This document shows positions 8,452-18,185 of a stretch of DNA of 64,000 nt, piece by piece; the first letter of the stretch is position 1, and every line of letters starts with the position of its first letter. Made by a program: the position numbers and the translations under genes. A model generated the notes under the pieces. It saw only the letters and a list, made by a program, of their open reading frames with translations, was not told the origin of the DNA and ran no database searches. Source of the DNA: Puniceibacterium sediminis (lineage in GTDB: Bacteria > Pseudomonadota > Alphaproteobacteria > Rhodobacterales > Rhodobacteraceae). The stretch is from NCBI RefSeq assembly GCF_900188035.1, contig NZ_FZNN01000003.1, positions 124,001 to 188,000 on the forward strand. Reading direction: 5' to 3'.

Positions 8452-8479
8452 GCGGCAGGGGCCGCCTCAGTCCTGCCGC
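8452..8479. terminator. Hairpin between convergent MFS and trhO genes
   Basis: Eight-bp arms GCGGCAGG and CCTGCCGC around a 12-nt loop lie in the 48-nt gap between two convergent genes. There is no T-run on either strand, so this may be a two-way pause or mRNA-end stabiliser rather than a classical terminator. Confidence 0.4.
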
Positions 8480-8493
8480 GGACCGATGCAGAC

Positions 8494-9414
8494 CTAGGAG
8501 TCTTCGGGAAGGTCCTGATGAAGGTGGCGTTCACCGCGCGCTTTTGCCAGCAGGATTTGTTTCTGCCGCTCGCGGAAACGGGCCTTGTCCTCGGACGTGG
8601 TTTCGTCTGCACAAAGATGGCAGGCGACGCCTTCCTCGAATTCGGGACGGTCCCGGTCTGCTGGCAGGATCGGGCGGCGGCAGGCGTGGCACAGTTCGTG
8701 GGGTCCTTCGGTCAGGCCGTGGCCGACCGAAACCCGCCCGTCAAAGACAAAGCATTCGCCCTGCCACCGGCTTTCTGCCTCCGGAACCTCTTCGAGATAT
8801 TTCAGGATGCCACCCTTGAGGTGATAGACGTCCTCGACTCCCTGACCCAGTAGGTAGTTGGTGGACTTTTCGCAACGGATGCCGCCGGTACAGAACATCG
8901 CGATGCGCTTGTTGTGGAAGCGGTGTTTGTTTTCCTCCCACCAGGCAGGGAAGTCCCGAAAGCTGGCGGTTTGCGGATCCACCGCGCCGTCGAAACTACC
9001 GATGGCGACCTCGTAATCGTTGCGGGTGTCGATCACCGCCACATCCGGGGCCAGGATCAATTCGTTCCAGTCCGCAGGGGCGACATAGTGGCCGGTACGC
9101 GCCAACGGGTCCACGTCCGGCTGGCCCATGGTCACGATTTCTTTCTTCAGCCGCACCTTCATGCGGGCAAAGGGGCGCGTCGCTGCAGTCGACAGCTTCC
9201 AGTCGATGTCGGCGCAGCCGGGCAGGGCGCGGATCTGGTCCAGCACCGCCGTTACTCCCGCTTCGGGACCGGCGATGGTGCCGTTGATCCCCTCGGGGGC
9301 GAGCAGCAGAGTGCCGGTCACGCGGTTCGACAGGCAGGCCGCGCGCAGGGGCGCCTGATACGCGGCAGGATCCGCGAAACGGGTAAAGTGATAGAGGGCA
9401 GCAACGGTGAACAT
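8494..9414 (-). CDS. trhO: tRNA uridine(34) hydroxylase, rhodanese family
   Basis: 306 residues. An N-terminal alpha/beta domain (LLLAPEGINGTIAG) is followed by a rhodanese domain carrying VIDTRNDYE and the active-site loop MFCTGGIRCEKST. The C-terminal part has two CxxC pairs (CHACRRP and CHLCADE), typical of YceA/TrhO. The family hydroxylates U34 of certain tRNAs to give 5-hydroxyuridine, using oxygen. The start MFTVAALYHF was chosen by homology. The open frame continues upstream, but that part is only the antisense of pncA. Confidence 0.92.
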   Translation of the reverse strand: MFTVAALYHFTRFADPAAYQAPLRAACLSNRVTGTLLLAPEGINGTIAGPEAGVTAVLDQIRALPGCADIDWKLSTAATRPFARMKVRLKKEIVTMGQPDVDPLARTGHYVAPADWNELILAPDVAVIDTRNDYEVAIGSFDGAVDPQTASFRDFPAWWEENKHRFHNKRIAMFCTGGIRCEKSTNYLLGQGVEDVYHLKGGILKYLEEVPEAESRWQGECFVFDGRVSVGHGLTEGPHELCHACRRPILPADRDRPEFEEGVACHLCADETTSEDKARFRERQKQILLAKARGERHLHQDLPEDS

Positions 9415-9525
9415 TAGGGCGATGTACGCCCGCCGCGACCCCAGATCAAGAGACTGGTGTCCGAGGATCTTGAGCAGCGCGGCGGAGCGCCCTAGTCTGC
9501 CCAGAACCCCAGAAGGAGCTCCGCC

Positions 9526-10119
9526 ATGCCCGCCCTGATCGTGATCGACGTCCAGAAGGATTTCTGCCCTGGCGGTTTGCTTGCCGTGCCGGATGGTGAT
9601 GCGGTGGTCGCGCCAATCAACGCCATGATGCCCGATTTCGATGCGGTGATCCTGACGCAGGACTGGCATCCGCAGGGCCATAGCTCTTTCGCCAGCCAGC
9701 ATCCGGGCAAGGCGCCACTGGAAATGATCGAGATGCCCTATGGGCCGCAGGTGCTCTGGCCCGATCACTGTATTCAGGGATCGGACGGCGCCGCGTTTCA
9801 TGCGGATCTGAACGTCAATCCTGCGGACCTGATCATCCGCAAGGGATACCGTCGTGCAATCGACAGCTATTCCGCATTTTTTGAAAATGACCATGTCACG
9901 CCAACAGGGCTGGATGGCTACCTGCGCAGTCGCGGCATCAATGACCTGACAATGGTCGGCCTTGCCTTTGATTTCTGCGTTTTCTACTCGGCCATGGATG
10001 CCGCAAAGCTGGGTTACAGCGTCACCGTGCGGCGCGATGCAACGCGCGGTATCGATTTTGACGGATCGTCCCAAACCGCCCAGACCGCCATGCAGGAGGC
10101 CGGGGTGATTCTGATCTAA
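9526..10119 (+). CDS. pncA: Nicotinamidase
   Basis: 197 residues of the isochorismatase-like hydrolase family; converts nicotinamide to nicotinate for NAD salvage. The catalytic triad is visible as D8 (VIDVQKDF), K106 (IIRKGY) and C151 (AFDFCVFYSA). The metal site is DWHPQGHSSF, and WPDHCIQG is also conserved. AAGGAG precedes the ATG. The product is the substrate of the nicotinate phosphoribosyltransferase 2.3 kb downstream, so both salvage steps lie in this neighbourhood with a sensor kinase between them. Confidence 0.95.
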   Translation: MPALIVIDVQKDFCPGGLLAVPDGDAVVAPINAMMPDFDAVILTQDWHPQGHSSFASQHPGKAPLEMIEMPYGPQVLWPDHCIQGSDGAAFHADLNVNPADLIIRKGYRRAIDSYSAFFENDHVTPTGLDGYLRSRGINDLTMVGLAFDFCVFYSAMDAAKLGYSVTVRRDATRGIDFDGSSQTAQTAMQEAGVILI

Positions 10120-10185
10120 GCCTCTTGCGGCTTTATTAACTGGACGGGGGCTACACCGGGCACGAACAGGTTTGGTGGCCCCCGC

Positions 10186-12534
10186 ATGATGCGTTCTCCT
10201 CTTGGCTCCGATGCTCAGGCGATCGCGTTCGAAGCGCGACATTCGCCCGAAGGACTGCTGGCCCGGTATGCCAATGGCAGGGTCAAGCATTTCTGGGCGC
10301 GTCAGGTGCTGACCGCGATTGGGGCCGGTTCACTCGCTCTTCTCGATACCGTCCAACTGGGTCTGATCACTTGTGCCTTGGCTCTGGTGGGAGAAGGAGT
10401 CGACTGCGCGATCTTGCGTCAGGTCCCGCGCTGGTTGAAACGCGGCATGCCTTTTGACTGGATAAGTAGAATTACCACGGTAACGGCCGGCTTTCAGGCG
10501 ATGACCATTTCGGCTTGCATTCTTCTGACGCTCCTCGCTCAGTCAGAACATCATGTCAGCTTTTTCGCCATCGCCTTCCTTGTCGGTGCGACCTTCAATG
10601 CAGGCGTTGTAATCACATATCACCCGCCCGCCGGGAAAACGCGCGTTGGAATCTACGCGGCGACAGGTCTTATATATATGGCGCTGGACATCGCCATGGA
10701 AGGCGGGCTTGTCGCGCATCACGGCTTTGAAATGATGGCCGTCCTGCTGATGGCCAACAATGTCCGGGCCTTCCTGACCATGGTCATCGGGGCGCAGCGC
10801 TATCATGTTCAGTCTAATCGCGAACTGATCAAGGGTGCGCAGGCGCTGGAAAAAAGCAACCAGGAACTGCTGGAAGCCCAGCGAGAGGCGCGCCAGCTGG
10901 CACTAGTCGCCCGCCACGCCAATGACAGCGTGATTATGTCCGACAAGCACGGCAAAATCATCTGGATCAACGAGGCCTTCCAGAAGGTGACCGGCTTTGG
11001 CTGGCATGAGGCCGTGGGTCAGGAGGCGGGCGCCCTGCTTAACGGCCCCGAGACCGACGCAGAAACAATCCAGGCTATTCAGTCCGCCGTTCGAGAAGGT
11101 CGCCCGGTGCGTACGCATATCCTGAATTACACAAAGGACGGGCGCCGGATCTGGGTGGACATCAATCTTGTGCCTATCTGCGATGAAGATGGGCAAACAG
11201 ACGTGGTTGTTGCTGTCGAGCGGGACATCACCGCAGCCAAGATGCATGCGATAGAATTGGCCGGGGCCAAGGCAAAGGCCGAAGAAGCGGCGCGCGCCAA
11301 GGCTGCCTTTCTTGCGACCATGAGCCATGAGATCCGCACACCGATGAATGGCATCATCGGGATGTCGGATCTTCTGTCCGAAAGCGCGCTTGGCCCGCAG
11401 CAGCGCGAATATGTCAGTGCCATCCATACCTCTGCCGAGTCACTCCTGCGGATCATCAACGATATTCTCGACTATTCCAAACTCGACGCGGGCAAGATGA
11501 CCATGGTGGAGGAACCCTTCAGCCTGGCGCGCTGCATCCGTATGTCGGCAGATCTGTTGCGTGGTTCAGCACGCGACAAGGGCCTGTTTCTGGATATCTG
11601 CCACGACATGGCGCTGCCTGATATCATCATGGGTGACGAAGGGCGTGTGCGACAGGTGTTGCTCAACCTGCTTGGCAATGCGGTCAAGTTCACGGCGGCC
11701 GGCGGCATCACGCTGCGGGTCATGGCTGAACGCAAGGGGACCACCTATGCCGTGAGGATCAGTGTGACGGACACCGGGATCGGCGTGCCCCCCGACCGGG
11801 CAGCGCGTATTTTCGAACAATTCGAACAGGCCGATGTCGCCACGACCCGCAAGTTCGGCGGGACTGGTCTGGGTCTTGCCATCTCGCGGCAGCTGGCGCA
11901 GCGGATGAACGGAAATCTGGTCCTGATGCCGGGGGACAAACCGGGTGCCACCTTTGTCTTCACCTTTGCCGCCAGCGCTCAGCCAGCAGAGCGGCCCACC
12001 GAACTCCGGGCTCCCGCAGTGACCCAGGTGCTGGACCTGACAGGTATCACGATCCTGCTTGCAGAAGACAATCGAACCAACAGTCTCCTGATCGCCCGGT
12101 ATCTTGCAGACGCGGAGATCACTCTCTGGTTTGCGACAAACGGGCGGGAAGCGGTGGAACTTGTTCGCGAACACAAACCCGACGTGGTGCTGATGGATGT
12201 CTCGATGCCGGAACTGGACGGTATCACCGCAACAATTCAGATCCGCGAAACCCAAGGATGGCAGCCACATATCATCGCGCTGACGGCCAATGCCTTTGAT
12301 TCGGACCGTGACGACTGCATTGCTGCAGGCATGAACGACTTTCTTCCCAAGCCAGTTCGCAAGGCGGATCTATTGGCGGCATTGGCACGGAGTCCCAGGG
12401 TACACAAACCGCTTGGATCGTCCCCGACGCATCGCGTATCAGGGGAGGGACAAGCAAAAGAGGCCCCGAATTGGACATCGCAACCCGCGTCTGGAACCAC
12501 AAGTGGAAGATCGACCCGATCGTCCGGTCTCTGA
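10186..12534 (+). CDS. Membrane PAS-containing hybrid sensor histidine kinase
   Basis: 782 residues. Roughly residues 35-205 hold five or six hydrophobic helices. A coiled linker and a PAS domain follow (about 235-360, ANDSVIMSDKHGKIIWINEAF). Next are the dimerisation domain with phospho-acceptor H381 in MSHEIRTPMNG, an ATPase domain (N-box NLLGNAVKF, G-boxes DTGIGV and GGTGLGLAI), and a receiver domain with phospho-acceptor D671 in VVLMDVSMPELDG and KPVRK lysine. The last 40 or so residues look unlike any domain because they are read across the start of pncB. No phosphotransfer domain or dedicated response regulator is adjacent. The signal is unknown. Confidence 0.9.
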   Translation: MMRSPLGSDAQAIAFEARHSPEGLLARYANGRVKHFWARQVLTAIGAGSLALLDTVQLGLITCALALVGEGVDCAILRQVPRWLKRGMPFDWISRITTVTAGFQAMTISACILLTLLAQSEHHVSFFAIAFLVGATFNAGVVITYHPPAGKTRVGIYAATGLIYMALDIAMEGGLVAHHGFEMMAVLLMANNVRAFLTMVIGAQRYHVQSNRELIKGAQALEKSNQELLEAQREARQLALVARHANDSVIMSDKHGKIIWINEAFQKVTGFGWHEAVGQEAGALLNGPETDAETIQAIQSAVREGRPVRTHILNYTKDGRRIWVDINLVPICDEDGQTDVVVAVERDITAAKMHAIELAGAKAKAEEAARAKAAFLATMSHEIRTPMNGIIGMSDLLSESALGPQQREYVSAIHTSAESLLRIINDILDYSKLDAGKMTMVEEPFSLARCIRMSADLLRGSARDKGLFLDICHDMALPDIIMGDEGRVRQVLLNLLGNAVKFTAAGGITLRVMAERKGTTYAVRISVTDTGIGVPPDRAARIFEQFEQADVATTRKFGGTGLGLAISRQLAQRMNGNLVLMPGDKPGATFVFTFAASAQPAERPTELRAPAVTQVLDLTGITILLAEDNRTNSLLIARYLADAEITLWFATNGREAVELVREHKPDVVLMDVSMPELDGITATIQIRETQGWQPHIIALTANAFDSDRDDCIAAGMNDFLPKPVRKADLLAALARSPRVHKPLGSSPTHRVSGEGQAKEAPNWTSQPASGTTSGRSTRSSGL

Positions 12535-13760
12535 TCGACACCGATTTTTACAAATTGCTGATGTGTCAGTCGGTGTTTCGCAACAAACCCGACACCCAGG
12601 TGACCTTCAGCCTCATCAACCGCTCTACGCATATCCCACTGGCCAATCTGATCGACGAAGGTGAGTTGCGCGAGCAGTTGGATCATATCCGGTCCCTGTC
12701 GCTGCGGCGCGGGGAATCGACCTGGATGCGCGGCAACACGTTTTACGGCAAGCGCCAGATGTTCCGCCCCGACTTCATGGATTGGTTCGAAAAACTGCGC
12801 CTGCCGCCTTATCATCTCGAACGCGTCGGCGATCAGTATGAGTTGACCTTTGAGGGCAGCTGGCCCGAGGTCATGCTTTGGGAAATTCCGGCGTTGGCCG
12901 TGCTGATGGAGTTGCGCGGCCGGGCTGTCCTGAACACGATGGGCCGCTTCGAATTGCAGGTGCTCTATGCGCGAGCCATGACCAAGCTTTGGGAAAAAGT
13001 CGAACATCTTCGGCAGGTGCCCGACCTGCGTATCGCCGATTTCGGGACCCGTCGCAGGCACTCCTTCCTGTGGCAGGACTGGTGCGTGCAGGCCATGCAG
13101 GAGGGGCTCGGGAACGGTTTCGCGGGCACGTCGAACTGCCTGATCGCCAAGAATCGCGATATGGAGGCGATCGGCACCAACGCCCATGAACTGCCGATGG
13201 TCTACGCCGCCCTGGCAGAAGACGACGCCGCGCTTGCCAGCGCACCCTATGATGTTCTTGCCGACTGGCACGAAGAGCATGAAGGAAACCTGCGCATCAT
13301 CCTGCCCGACACCTATGGAACGAACGGATTTCTGCGCAATGCCCCTGACTGGCTGGCTGGCTGGACGGGCATCCGCATCGACAGCGGCGATCCTGCTGCG
13401 GGGGCGGAAACTGCGATCCGCTGGTGGCAGGAACGTGGTGAGGATCCGCGTACCAAGCTGGTGATTTTCTCGGACGGGCTGGACGAAGCGAAAATCGTTG
13501 AACTGCACAAACAGTTTCTGGGCCGCGTCAGGGTCAGTTTCGGCTGGGGCACGCTTTTGACCAATGACTTCCGCGGGCTGACCGAAGGCGACCGGCTTGC
13601 CCCGTTCAGCCTGGTTTGCAAGGCGATTTCGGCGAACGGACGGCCAACGGTCAAGCTGTCGGACAACCCGAACAAGGCGATGGGGCCGCAAGATCAGATC
13701 GACCGCTACAAGCGTGTATTCGACGTCGGGGCGCAGAAGCGGTTCGAAGTATTGGTGTGA
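12471..13760 (+). CDS. pncB: Nicotinate phosphoribosyltransferase
   Basis: 429 residues. Forms nicotinate mononucleotide from nicotinate and PRPP, the step after nicotinamidase. Family marks are IDTDFYKLLMCQSVF near the N-terminus, DFGTRRRHS, GTSNCLIAK and the phosphate site IRIDSGDP. The start is TTG, since no ATG or GTG precedes the conserved N-terminus in frame and AAGAGG lies 7 nt upstream. It overlaps the end of the kinase gene by 64 nt in another frame, so its translation may depend on that gene. Confidence 0.93.
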   Translation: MDIATRVWNHKWKIDPIVRSLIDTDFYKLLMCQSVFRNKPDTQVTFSLINRSTHIPLANLIDEGELREQLDHIRSLSLRRGESTWMRGNTFYGKRQMFRPDFMDWFEKLRLPPYHLERVGDQYELTFEGSWPEVMLWEIPALAVLMELRGRAVLNTMGRFELQVLYARAMTKLWEKVEHLRQVPDLRIADFGTRRRHSFLWQDWCVQAMQEGLGNGFAGTSNCLIAKNRDMEAIGTNAHELPMVYAALAEDDAALASAPYDVLADWHEEHEGNLRIILPDTYGTNGFLRNAPDWLAGWTGIRIDSGDPAAGAETAIRWWQERGEDPRTKLVIFSDGLDEAKIVELHKQFLGRVRVSFGWGTLLTNDFRGLTEGDRLAPFSLVCKAISANGRPTVKLSDNPNKAMGPQDQIDRYKRVFDVGAQKRFEVLV

Positions 13761-13763
13761 ACC

Positions 13764-14795
13764 TCAGTCGCGCAGGTGCGGCCCGTCAACCGGCGCGATG
13801 ATCCTTTGCAGCGTTTCGGGGGGCTCGCCATCAATGCGGCGCAGCAGGATTTCGCCCATCTGTTGTCCAGTCTTTTCGACGTCCTCGAATATCGACCTGA
13901 ACTTGGGCCGCATCAGATCGAATACCGGTGAGGCTTGCTTGATCAGCATGTCGACCTGATCGCCCGCAACCATACGTGCATCATCGATTGCTGCCAGTGC
14001 GGCCAGTGCCATCACCTCGCCCACGCAGACGATCCCGTCGGGCGGTGTGTCCGACAGCAGCATTTCCTTCAGCCGCCGCGCGATCTCGGCCGGGGGTGTG
14101 TCGATGCTGAGGTCTTCGGGAATGATATGCTCGATGCCGGCCTCGCGCACTTCGGACAAGAAACCAAATCGCAAGTGCTGGGAAAACGTGAACTGCGCCT
14201 GCGGCAGTACGATCATCAGCCGTCTGCGCCCCGCCTTTAGCAGCCACTGGACGGATTGGCGGGCAAAGGCTTCGTTGTCGAAATCGACATAGGCGTGTGG
14301 TGTCGTGAATTCTGTGCGCCCGTGGCTGACAAAGGGAAAGTCCTGTTCAAGCAGCAGCCGCACCCTGGGATCAAAACATTCGGTCCGGGACAGCACGATT
14401 CCGTCCGCAAGGTTGTTACGCAGGATGTTCCGTATCACCGATATCCGGTCCGAATCGATGAAGTCCGGGGTGATCGTGACCGAATAACCGGTGCCCCGCA
14501 GTGCCGCCGTGATCCCGTTCAGCAGCACATGGGTAAAGCCCAGATATTCATGCCCGGGATTGATCAGAAGCGAGATAACCTTTGTGCGGCCGGTCCGCAG
14601 CCTTTGCGCTGCGCGGTCCGGCACATAACCCAGCGTTTTCGCGGCCGTGGCCACCGTGTCGCGCGTCGTTTGTGCGATCTTGGGATCATTCGCCAGCGCC
14701 CTGGACACGGTTGTCACAGCATAGCCCGTCGCCTGGGCGACGGTCTTGAGGGTCGGCTTTCCGACCGGACGAGTCTGTGGCAGATCCTTGGTCAC
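13764..14795 (-). CDS. LacI-family transcriptional regulator of the sugar ABC operon
   Basis: 343 residues. The N-terminal LacI helix-turn-helix reads TLKTVAQATGYAVTTVSRALAN, followed by the hinge helix around AAQRLRTGRT. The rest is a periplasmic-binding-protein-like effector domain. It is divergent from a complete sugar ABC transporter and separated from it by 224 nt carrying two operator-like sites. It very likely represses that transporter and is relieved by a sugar or sugar phosphate. It ends 3 nt from the convergent pncB stop. Confidence 0.9.
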   Translation of the reverse strand: MTKDLPQTRPVGKPTLKTVAQATGYAVTTVSRALANDPKIAQTTRDTVATAAKTLGYVPDRAAQRLRTGRTKVISLLINPGHEYLGFTHVLLNGITAALRGTGYSVTITPDFIDSDRISVIRNILRNNLADGIVLSRTECFDPRVRLLLEQDFPFVSHGRTEFTTPHAYVDFDNEAFARQSVQWLLKAGRRRLMIVLPQAQFTFSQHLRFGFLSEVREAGIEHIIPEDLSIDTPPAEIARRLKEMLLSDTPPDGIVCVGEVMALAALAAIDDARMVAGDQVDMLIKQASPVFDLMRPKFRSIFEDVEKTGQQMGEILLRRIDGEPPETLQRIIAPVDGPHLRD

Positions 14796-14837
14796 AATCC
14801 TGTCGATTTCCCTTGGGTTTCCTGGATGTCGCTTGGT

Positions 14838-14855
14838 TTGTATAACGTTACAAAC
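14838..14855. promoter_or_regulatory. LacI-type operator candidate (regulator-proximal)
   Basis: TTGTATAACGTTACAAAC is an imperfect dyad centred on AACGTT, the usual centre for LacI-family boxes. It lies 43 nt upstream of the regulator start, a place suited to autoregulation. It shares CGTTACAA with the second site downstream. Confidence 0.6.
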
Positions 14856-14946
14856 ATGGTTCGACTGTCAATGACTTTCGAGATTCGCCTTTTTTAATAG
14901 TGCTTTATGCTGCAACTGCGAACAAAGCGTGGCCCCAAAATAGCTG

Positions 14947-14980
14947 TTGACATAATGACTATTTAAATCGTTACAATAAA
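14947..14980 (+). promoter_or_regulatory. Promoter with overlapping operator for gtsABC
   Basis: A consensus -35 TTGACA (14947-14952) is followed after 19 nt by TACAAT. The -10 region overlaps AAATCGTTACAAT, which repeats the CGTTACAA core of the upstream operator candidate. Overlap of a LacI-type box with the -10 would block polymerase binding. The transcription start would lie about 40 nt before gtsA. Confidence 0.55.
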
Positions 14981-15019
14981 CGCGGACGAGATCATGTCGT
15001 ACCATTCTGGGAGGATAAA

Positions 15020-16267
15020 ATGAAACTTATCAAACAACTCAAACTGTCTGCAGCGGCCTTGGCCCTGTCCGCAACCGCTGCCGCGGCGGCGGATGTCGAG
15101 GTTCTGCACTGGTGGACTTCGGGCGGTGAAGCAGCTGCGCTGAACGTGCTGAAAAATGACCTCGAAGGTCAGGGTATCGGCTGGATGGACATGCCGGTTG
15201 CCGGCGGCGGCGGCGAAGCGGCGATGACCGTGCTGCGTGCGCGCGTCACATCGGGCAACGCGCCGACGGCCGTGCAGATGCTGGGTTTCGACATCACGGA
15301 CTGGGCAAAGGAAGGCGCGCTTGCCAACCTCAACGACGCTGCCGCCGCAAATGGCTGGGACGCAGTGGTGCCCGAGGCATTGCAGAAATTCTCCAAATAC
15401 GAAGGCAACTGGGTTGCTGCGCCGGTCAACGTTCACTCCGTGAACTGGGTCTGGGCCAACAAGAAGGTGTTTGACGACAACAACATCGCCGTCCCCACCA
15501 CCTGGGAAGAGTTCGAAGCCGCGATGGCGACGCTGAAAGCGGCCGGTGTGACGCCGATCGCACAGGGCGGCCAGCCTTGGCAGGAAGCGACGCTGTTCGA
15601 TTCCGTTGTGATGGCCACAGGCGGTCCCGATTTCTACCAGAAGGCTCTGATCGACCTGGACCCCGAAGCACTGGGTTCGGACACCATGAAGCAGGCGTTT
15701 GATCGTCTGGGTGAAATCCGCGCCAATGTGGATGACAACTTCTCGGGTCGTGACTGGAACCTGGCCACTGCGATGGTGATCAACGGCGAAGCCGCCATGC
15801 AGATCATGGGCGACTGGGCCAAAGGTGAATTCGTCGCTGCGGGCAAGGTTCCGGACGAGGATTTCCTGTGCTTCCGCTTCCCGGGCACGCAGGATCAGGT
15901 GATGTTCAACGCCGACCAGTTTGCCATGTTCGACCAGGGTGGCGTCGTGTCGCCCGAGCAGGCAGCACTGGCCACCGCGATCATGTCGCCGACATTCCAG
16001 TCCGCGTTCAACGTGGTCAAAGGCTCGGTTCCCGCACGCACCGATGTGCCTGACACCGACTTTGACGCTTGTGGCAAGAAGGGCATCGCCGATCTGGCTG
16101 CGTCCTCCTCCTCGGGCAACCTGTTCGGCTCGCTTGCTCAGGGTTACGGCGCCCCGGCGTCGATCAAGAACGCCTACTATGACGTTGTGACGGCCTTCTT
16201 CAACGGTTCCTTTGACAGCCAGACGGCGACCGAAGAGCTGGTGACAGCTATCGAAATCGCGCAGTAA
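15020..16267 (+). CDS. gtsA: Periplasmic sugar-binding protein of ABC importer (glucose/mannose type)
   Basis: 415 residues with a signal peptide of about 23 residues ending ATAAAAA. The mature start [18 protein letters not shown] and the [17 protein letters not shown] segment closely resemble glucose/mannose-binding proteins such as Pseudomonas GtsA. It captures the sugar in the periplasm and delivers it to GtsBC. Strong GGGAGG 6 nt before the ATG. Glucose as ligand is inferred from sequence resemblance; galM nearby is consistent with hexose use. Confidence 0.88.
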   Translation: MKLIKQLKLSAAALALSATAAAAADVEVLHWWTSGGEAAALNVLKNDLEGQGIGWMDMPVAGGGGEAAMTVLRARVTSGNAPTAVQMLGFDITDWAKEGALANLNDAAAANGWDAVVPEALQKFSKYEGNWVAAPVNVHSVNWVWANKKVFDDNNIAVPTTWEEFEAAMATLKAAGVTPIAQGGQPWQEATLFDSVVMATGGPDFYQKALIDLDPEALGSDTMKQAFDRLGEIRANVDDNFSGRDWNLATAMVINGEAAMQIMGDWAKGEFVAAGKVPDEDFLCFRFPGTQDQVMFNADQFAMFDQGGVVSPEQAALATAIMSPTFQSAFNVVKGSVPARTDVPDTDFDACGKKGIADLAASSSSGNLFGSLAQGYGAPASIKNAYYDVVTAFFNGSFDSQTATEELVTAIEIAQ

Positions 16268-16277
16268 GCGCGGCCCC

Positions 16278-16305
16278 GGGGTTCGGCGCCTTTGCGCCGG
16301 ACCCC
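16278..16305 (+). other. Stem-loop between gtsA and gtsB
   Basis: A 12-bp stem (16278-16289 with 16294-16305, one G-U pair) closed by the loop CTTT, with no T-run. Such hairpins after a binding-protein gene protect the upstream mRNA end and help keep binding protein in excess over the membrane components. Confidence 0.65.
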
Positions 16306-16337
16306 ATTCCAAACACCCTGACAGACTGGACCGCGTC

Positions 16338-17234
16338 ATGGCATCTGCACCCGCGCAGGCGGATTTCAAAACCCGTCTGCAGAACCTGATTCCCAAGCTG
16401 GTGCTCGCGCCCTCGCTGGCGGTGATCTTCCTGTTCGTCTACGGATTTATCATCTTCACGGGCTACCTGTCTTTCACCGACAGCCGTATTTTGCCCAGCT
16501 TTAATCTTGTCGGGTTCGAGAATTACTCAAAGCTCTTCCGCCTGTCGCACTGGACCACCTCGATCACCAATCTGGCGATCTTTGCCAGCCTCTATATCGG
16601 CATCTCCACGCTGATCGGCCTCTCGCTCGCCACGTTTCTCGATCAGAAGATCCGGGGCGAAGGCCTGCTGCGTCCGATCTATCTCTACCCGATGGCGCTG
16701 TCCTTCATCGTGACTGGCACCGCATGGAAATGGCTGCTCGATCCCGGTATCGGACTTGAACATACCATGCACCTCTGGGGCTGGACCTCGTTCCATTTTG
16801 ACTGGATCAAGAATTCCGACTACGCGATCTACACGGTCGTCATCGCCGCCGTCTGGCAGTCCAGTGGTTTTGTCATGGCGATGTTCCTCGCCGGCCTGCG
16901 CGGGATCGACAACGAAATCCTGAAGGCCGCACAGATGGACGGGGCAGGCAACTGGCAGATGTATCGCCGGATCATCCTGCCGCAGCTGCGCCCAGCGTTC
17001 TTGTCGGCTTTCGTGATCCTGTCCCACCTTGCGGTCAAATCTTATGACCTCGTCATTGCACTGACAGGCGGTGGCCCGGGTCGGGCAACAGAATTGCCGG
17101 CAACGTTCATGTATTCCTACACCTTCACGCGTAACCAGATGGGTATCGGTGCCTCGTCTGCCGTCATCATGCTGATGACCATCGCGGCGATCATGGTGCC
17201 CTATCTCTACGCCGAACTGCGGGAGAAGAAATAA
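16338..17234 (+). CDS. gtsB: Sugar ABC transporter permease 1
   Basis: 298 residues with six predicted membrane helices and the inner-membrane permease EAA loop (EILKAAQMDGAGNWQMYRRIILPQLRP) that contacts the ATPase. MalF/UgpA-type permease. Its stop overlaps the gtsC start by one base (TAATG), which implies coupled translation and equal amounts of the two permeases. Confidence 0.9.
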   Translation: MASAPAQADFKTRLQNLIPKLVLAPSLAVIFLFVYGFIIFTGYLSFTDSRILPSFNLVGFENYSKLFRLSHWTTSITNLAIFASLYIGISTLIGLSLATFLDQKIRGEGLLRPIYLYPMALSFIVTGTAWKWLLDPGIGLEHTMHLWGWTSFHFDWIKNSDYAIYTVVIAAVWQSSGFVMAMFLAGLRGIDNEILKAAQMDGAGNWQMYRRIILPQLRPAFLSAFVILSHLAVKSYDLVIALTGGGPGRATELPATFMYSYTFTRNQMGIGASSAVIMLMTIAAIMVPYLYAELREKK

Positions 17235-18115
17235 TGTCTGTCGCAACCCAAGACACCGCCCTGCGTACGGGGCGCGTTGCCCGCACCCTTATCTACCTGT
17301 TCCTGTTGCTGATGGCGCTGTTTTATCTGCTGCCCTTCGGGATCATGGTGATCAACTCGCTCAAACCCTTGTCTGAAATTACCGGCGGCAACATGATGTC
17401 CCTGCCGCAGGAATGGACGCTGGACGCCTGGCGCGCCGCATGGTCCACCGCGCAGATCGGGGTTGAGCCGACGGGTATGCGGCCCTACTTCTGGAACTCG
17501 ATCAAGATGGTCGTTCCCGCCGTTGCCATCTCGACCGTGCTGGGTGCGCTGAACGGCTATGTGCTGACGAAATGGCGGTTCCGGGGCGATACGATCCTCT
17601 TCGGTCTGATGCTGTTTTCCTGCTTCATCCCGTTCCAGATCGTCCTGATTCCAATGGCGCGCGTGCTGGGCCTGATGGGGCTTGCCGGGACGACCAGCGG
17701 TCTGATCCTTGTCCACGTCGTCTATGGCATCGGTTTTTCCACGCTGTATTTCCGCAACTACTATGCGGTTTTCCCGACGGAACTCGTACGTGCTGCGATG
17801 ATGGACGGCGCGGGATTTTTCCGGATCTTCTGGCGCATCCTGATGCCGTCTTCGGGGCCAATCACCGTGGTCTGCATCATCTGGCAGTTCACCAACATCT
17901 GGAACGACTTCCTGTTCGGCGCATCCTTTGCGGATTTCGACAGCCAGCCGATCACCGTTGCGTTGAACAACCTCGTGAACTCCTCCACCGGAGTAAAAGA
18001 GTACAACGTCCACTTTGCAGGCGCGATCTATGCCGCCCTTCCAACACTGCTCGTCTATATCGTGGCGGGCCGGTATTTCGTGCGCGGGCTGATGTCCGGA
18101 TCGGTCAAGGGGTGA
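17234..18115 (+). CDS. gtsC: Sugar ABC transporter permease 2
   Basis: 293 residues of the MalG/UgpE type: six membrane helices and an EAA loop, here [23 protein letters not shown]. It forms the membrane channel with GtsB. The NSL motif after the first helix and the C-terminal MSGSVKG tail match permeases of glucose/mannose-type importers. The next gene begins 70 nt later. Confidence 0.9.
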   Translation: MSVATQDTALRTGRVARTLIYLFLLLMALFYLLPFGIMVINSLKPLSEITGGNMMSLPQEWTLDAWRAAWSTAQIGVEPTGMRPYFWNSIKMVVPAVAISTVLGALNGYVLTKWRFRGDTILFGLMLFSCFIPFQIVLIPMARVLGLMGLAGTTSGLILVHVVYGIGFSTLYFRNYYAVFPTELVRAAMMDGAGFFRIFWRILMPSSGPITVVCIIWQFTNIWNDFLFGASFADFDSQPITVALNNLVNSSTGVKEYNVHFAGAIYAALPTLLVYIVAGRYFVRGLMSGSVKG

Positions 18116-18185
18116 TGACGATGCACCTGAACAACATGCACGGCGTCAAGACGCCCCTTTCTATTCCAACCGAAGGGTTGCCCTC

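Noticed and set aside
9415-10290. Long upstream extension of the trhO frame
   Set aside because: The extension is the antisense of pncA; the conserved TrhO N-terminus MFTVAALYHF fixes the start.
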